Assembly: GCF_012922555.1 (NCBI RefSeq)
Contig: NZ_WIPK01000001.1
Location: 992,001 to 1,056,000 of the forward strand
DNA: 64,000 nt
Origin: Paraclostridium dentum
Lineage (GTDB): Bacteria; Bacillota; Clostridia; Peptostreptococcales; Peptostreptococcaceae
Direction of reading: 5' to 3'
The notes under the pieces are model-generated. The model ran no database searches, was not told the DNA's origin, and worked only from the letters and a program-made list of their open reading frames with translations. Each line of letters opens with the position of its first letter. Within the stretch, counting starts at the first letter, position 1. Of this stretch, positions 61,582 to 64,000 are shown in pieces. The position numbers and the translations under genes are program-made.

Positions 61582-63285
61582 TTATATTTCCATAAATTTA
61601 AAATTATCTACGTCAAATAACCCTTTATCAGTAATCTTTATATGTGGAATTACTGGAAGTGCTAAAAATGCTAACGTCATAAATGGTTCAATATCTTTAC
61701 TAACATTTAACTTTTCGTATGCTATAGATAACATATTTTCTAAATTTTCACTTACATAGTTTATATCTTTGTCACTCATAAGACCTGCTATAGGTAAACT
61801 TAAGCTTCCTAAAATTTTATTATTAGAAGATATAGATAAACCGCCTCCAATTTTTTTAATTTCATCAACAGCGTTAATAATATCTTCATCATTATCTCCA
61901 ACAACAATTATATTGTGAGAATCATGTGCTACAGTAGATGCTATTGCTCCATTTTTCAATTTAAAGTTTTCTACAAGCCCTAAGCCTATGCTCTTTTTAT
62001 TAGTATGTCTTTCAATTACTACAAGTTTTAATATATCCACATTTTGATTAAATTTAAATACTCCATTTTCAACATCTACTTTTCTTATACGTTTCTCTGT
62101 TACTAGATTATGTGGAAGTAGACCTATAACATTAGCTATATCTTTTTCTAGATTTATTTTTAAATCTTCTTTAGTAAGCTTATCTATATTTACAGTATTT
62201 GTAACATTTGAATTTTCTATTTCTCTAATTTCAAACAATGCTTTTTTATCTTTTCCAACTAACTTCCCATCTTTGTAAACTTCTAATACATTAAACTCTT
62301 CTAAATTATCTACAACAACTATATCAGCTATATATCCTGGTGCAATAGCTCCTATATTTTGTAAATTATAACAATTTGCAACATTTATAGTCGCCATTTT
62401 TATAGCTATAATAGGATCTATATTGTTTTTAATTGCTAATCTTATATTATTATCTATATGTCCATTTTTAAGTATGTCTTGTGGATGTTTATCGTCTGTA
62501 CAGAATAAACATCTTTGATAGTTGTTAATGTTAACCCCTTTTATTAAAGTCTCTAAATTTCTAGCAGCTGAACCTTCTCTAATCATTACATACATCCCTA
62601 GGCGTATCTTTTCAATCATTTCTTCAACAGTTGAGCATTCATGGTCTGTGCTTATTCCACTTAATATGTATCCATTTAGTCCTTCATTACTTATATTTGG
62701 TATATGGCCATCTATATATTTTTTATATCTTCTTGCTAATTCTAATTTATCTGTAACTATCTTATCTTGATTAATAACACCTGGATAGTTCATCATCTCC
62801 CCAAGTCCAAGTATTCTGTCATGATTTATATACTTTTCTAAATCTATAGCTTCTAATCTAGCTCCTGAATTTTCAAAATCCGTTGCTGGAACGCAAGATG
62901 GTAGCATAGAATAAACACATAAAGGTAATTCTTCACTTGATTTTAATATGTATTCTATTCCTTCTAACCCACAAACATTAGCTATCTCATGAGGGTCCGT
63001 TACTATACTTGTTGTCCCCATAGGTACTATAGCTTTTGCAAACTCTGCTGGAGAAACCATGGATGACTCTATGTGAACGTGAGGATCTATAAATCCTGGA
63101 GTTATATATTTTCCATTTAAATCTATATTGTTTATTCCATCGTAACTTCCTATGCCGACTACTATACCTTTTTCTATTGCAACATCAGCTTTTATTATTT
63201 CATTGGAAAATACATTAACTATATTTGCATTTTTTAAAACCAACTCTGATTGTTTATTTTTTATACTGTAATCTATTAGCCCCAT
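61582..63285 (-). CDS. ade: Adenine deaminase
   Basis: Converts adenine to hypoxanthine and ammonia in purine salvage. The 567-residue protein is the bacterial AdeC-type amidohydrolase: metal motif HVHIESSMVSP (about 70-80), TDPHEIANVCG, GHIPNISNEGLNGYILSG, TDDKHP, and the C-terminal SHNIIVVG domain. Length is normal. Start site GGGAGGAC. No purine riboswitch is visible upstream. Confidence 0.93.
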   Translation of the reverse strand: MGLIDYSIKNKQSELVLKNANIVNVFSNEIIKADVAIEKGIVVGIGSYDGINNIDLNGKYITPGFIDPHVHIESSMVSPAEFAKAIVPMGTTSIVTDPHEIANVCGLEGIEYILKSSEELPLCVYSMLPSCVPATDFENSGARLEAIDLEKYINHDRILGLGEMMNYPGVINQDKIVTDKLELARRYKKYIDGHIPNISNEGLNGYILSGISTDHECSTVEEMIEKIRLGMYVMIREGSAARNLETLIKGVNINNYQRCLFCTDDKHPQDILKNGHIDNNIRLAIKNNIDPIIAIKMATINVANCYNLQNIGAIAPGYIADIVVVDNLEEFNVLEVYKDGKLVGKDKKALFEIREIENSNVTNTVNIDKLTKEDLKINLEKDIANVIGLLPHNLVTEKRIRKVDVENGVFKFNQNVDILKLVVIERHTNKKSIGLGLVENFKLKNGAIASTVAHDSHNIIVVGDNDEDIINAVDEIKKIGGGLSISSNNKILGSLSLPIAGLMSDKDINYVSENLENMLSIAYEKLNVSKDIEPFMTLAFLALPVIPHIKITDKGLFDVDNFKFMEI

Positions 63286-63459
63286 TTATGTCCTCCCTAT
63301 ACTTAATACCTTTAATTTATTAAAGTAAAAAGGCTTTAAAGTTTTTATTTTTAAATAAATTATTCTAATAATACACGTTTTATTTTTAATTGTCTATATA
63401 AAACTTAAATAATTTGTCAAATTTTCAGAAAAAGTTAAATTTTGTTTAAATTTTCAAAA

Positions 63460-63495
63460 CCTACCGCAAATTTAAAATCAATTTTACGGTAGATT
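63460..63495 (-). terminator. Probable terminator after the thioredoxin-like gene
   Basis: A stem CTACCG/CGGTAG extended by A-T pairs, with TTTT following on the minus strand. Confidence 0.6.
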
Positions 63496-63503
63496 TAACT
63501 TAG

Positions 63504-64000
63504 TTAATTTATACTATTTAAAAAATCTATTATAGTTTGTTCCATATAACTTCCTTGTCTGTATAATTTTTTAGTCTTTATTTTTTCTACTTGATTGTCT
63601 CCAAATTCAACACTCCTAACATTACTTGGAAATTCTATAAATGATCCAAACTTTTCAAAATTACTGTCTAAATATATAAATATAGGTATTTTTACCCTAC
63701 CATCATCACTGTGTTCTTTTATTATATCTTCATGCCCTTCTCTGCCTTGAAGTTTTAATCTTATCTTTGGATTTAGCTTTGTTACATAATCTATTACAGT
63801 TAAGTTTATTTGACAATCAGGACACCATAATTCTGAAAATCCAAGTATGTTGATTTCTTTATCAATTGATTTGATTTTTTCTATAGTATCTTGTGTTATT
63901 TTCATAGTATCTCTATAATCTTTAGCTTTTTCTTGATGTGCTAAGTCGGACTTGTAAAATTCTTGTTCAAAGCTATACCCTGACTCAAATAACTCTTTTA
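63504..64000 (-). CDS. Thioredoxin-like protein with WCPDC site (5' end outside window)
   Basis: The frame is open past the ATG at 63905 to the window edge. The upstream codons read KELFESGYSFEQEFY, matching the N-terminus of the paralogue at 20176 (KELYEVGESFE), so the true start is a few codons beyond 64000 and 63905 is internal. The active-site turn is WCPDC, with both cysteines, unlike the paralogue's WCPDF. The thioredoxin-like fold follows with the cis-Pro region VKIPIFIYLD. The role is likely thiol-disulfide exchange; the partner is unknown. Confidence 0.82.
   Translation of the reverse strand, partial: KELFESGYSFEQEFYKSDLAHQEKAKDYRDTMKITQDTIEKIKSIDKEINILGFSELWCPDCQINLTVIDYVTKLNPKIRLKLQGREGHEDIIKEHSDDGRVKIPIFIYLDSNFEKFGSFIEFPSNVRSVEFGDNQVEKIKTKKLYRQGSYMEQTIIDFLNSIN

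Noticed and set aside
63286-63503. Purine riboswitch before adenine deaminase
   Set aside because: The conserved loop and junction sequences of the purine aptamer are missing on the minus strand.
63504-63905. Complete thioredoxin-like gene starting at the ATG at 63905
   Set aside because: The frame stays open to the window edge and the upstream residues align with the N-terminus of the paralogue at 20176, and no ribosome site precedes 63905. It is annotated as partial.
1-64000. Insertion sequences, prophage, tRNA or rRNA genes
   Set aside because: No transposase, integrase or phage structural gene and no cloverleaf or rRNA sequence was noticed on either strand.

Overview
The window is A+T-rich DNA of a low-GC Gram-positive anaerobe. 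Class I hybrid cluster proteins, a lysine riboswitch, a cyclic-di-GMP-I riboswitch, clostridial siroheme reductases and GGAGG-type ribosome sites all point to the Clostridia, most likely a Peptostreptococcaceae member of the Paraclostridium/Romboutsia/Clostridioides kind (inference from gene content and composition, no database search). It reads as ordinary chromosome: no insertion sequence, prophage, CRISPR array, tRNA or rRNA gene was seen.

Layout. 1-4.3 kb: a cut-off XRE/cupin regulator facing a D-threonine aldolase/D-serine dehydratase-like enzyme, then a DAO-type flavoprotein and an Old Yellow Enzyme relative. 4.3-10.1 kb: a methyltransferase plus ECF transporter S-component operon behind a promoter and an early terminator, an Xaa-Pro peptidase and several small membrane proteins. 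10.3-13.2 kb: lysA and a DAACS symporter behind a lysine riboswitch. 13.5-23.3 kb: transporters (NhaD/ArsB-like, two MATE pumps, a CaCA exchanger), a MerR regulator divergent from one MATE pump, and small membrane proteins. 23.3-30.7 kb: clpB, an orphan PAS histidine kinase, glnS, uvsE. 30.8-38.2 kb: a sulfur/CoA block with two siroheme reductases, a CoA-disulfide reductase-rhodanese fusion, pantothenate uptake (yhdT-panF) and a divergent LysR regulator. 38.3-48.4 kb: a SNF2/SWIM helicase with a downstream XRE/ImmA-like protein whose HExxH is lost, two Gln/Asn-rich small proteins, a GntR-ABC operon, and housekeeping genes. 48.4-52.9 kb: two secreted GH18 chitinases behind a cyclic-di-GMP-I riboswitch. 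53.8-61.5 kb: a nitrosative-stress island with three hcp genes, a ferredoxin, a redox-disulfide protein, an uncharacterised 213-residue protein and nsrR. 61.6-64 kb: adenine deaminase and a thioredoxin-like protein cut by the window edge.

The strongest unexplained signal is in the hcp island. Four transcription units carry the same palindrome, GTAAC-N4-GTTAC, each exactly 22 bp upstream of a perfect TATAAT, which puts every palindrome centre near -41.5. That is the geometry of a class II CRP/FNR-type activator, probably HcpR, whose gene is not in this window. This ties the unknown 213-residue protein to the Hcp response. Several annotated starts were moved to the ATG/TTG with a ribosome site, and two or three short genes (53, 58 and perhaps 23 residues) were added by eye.
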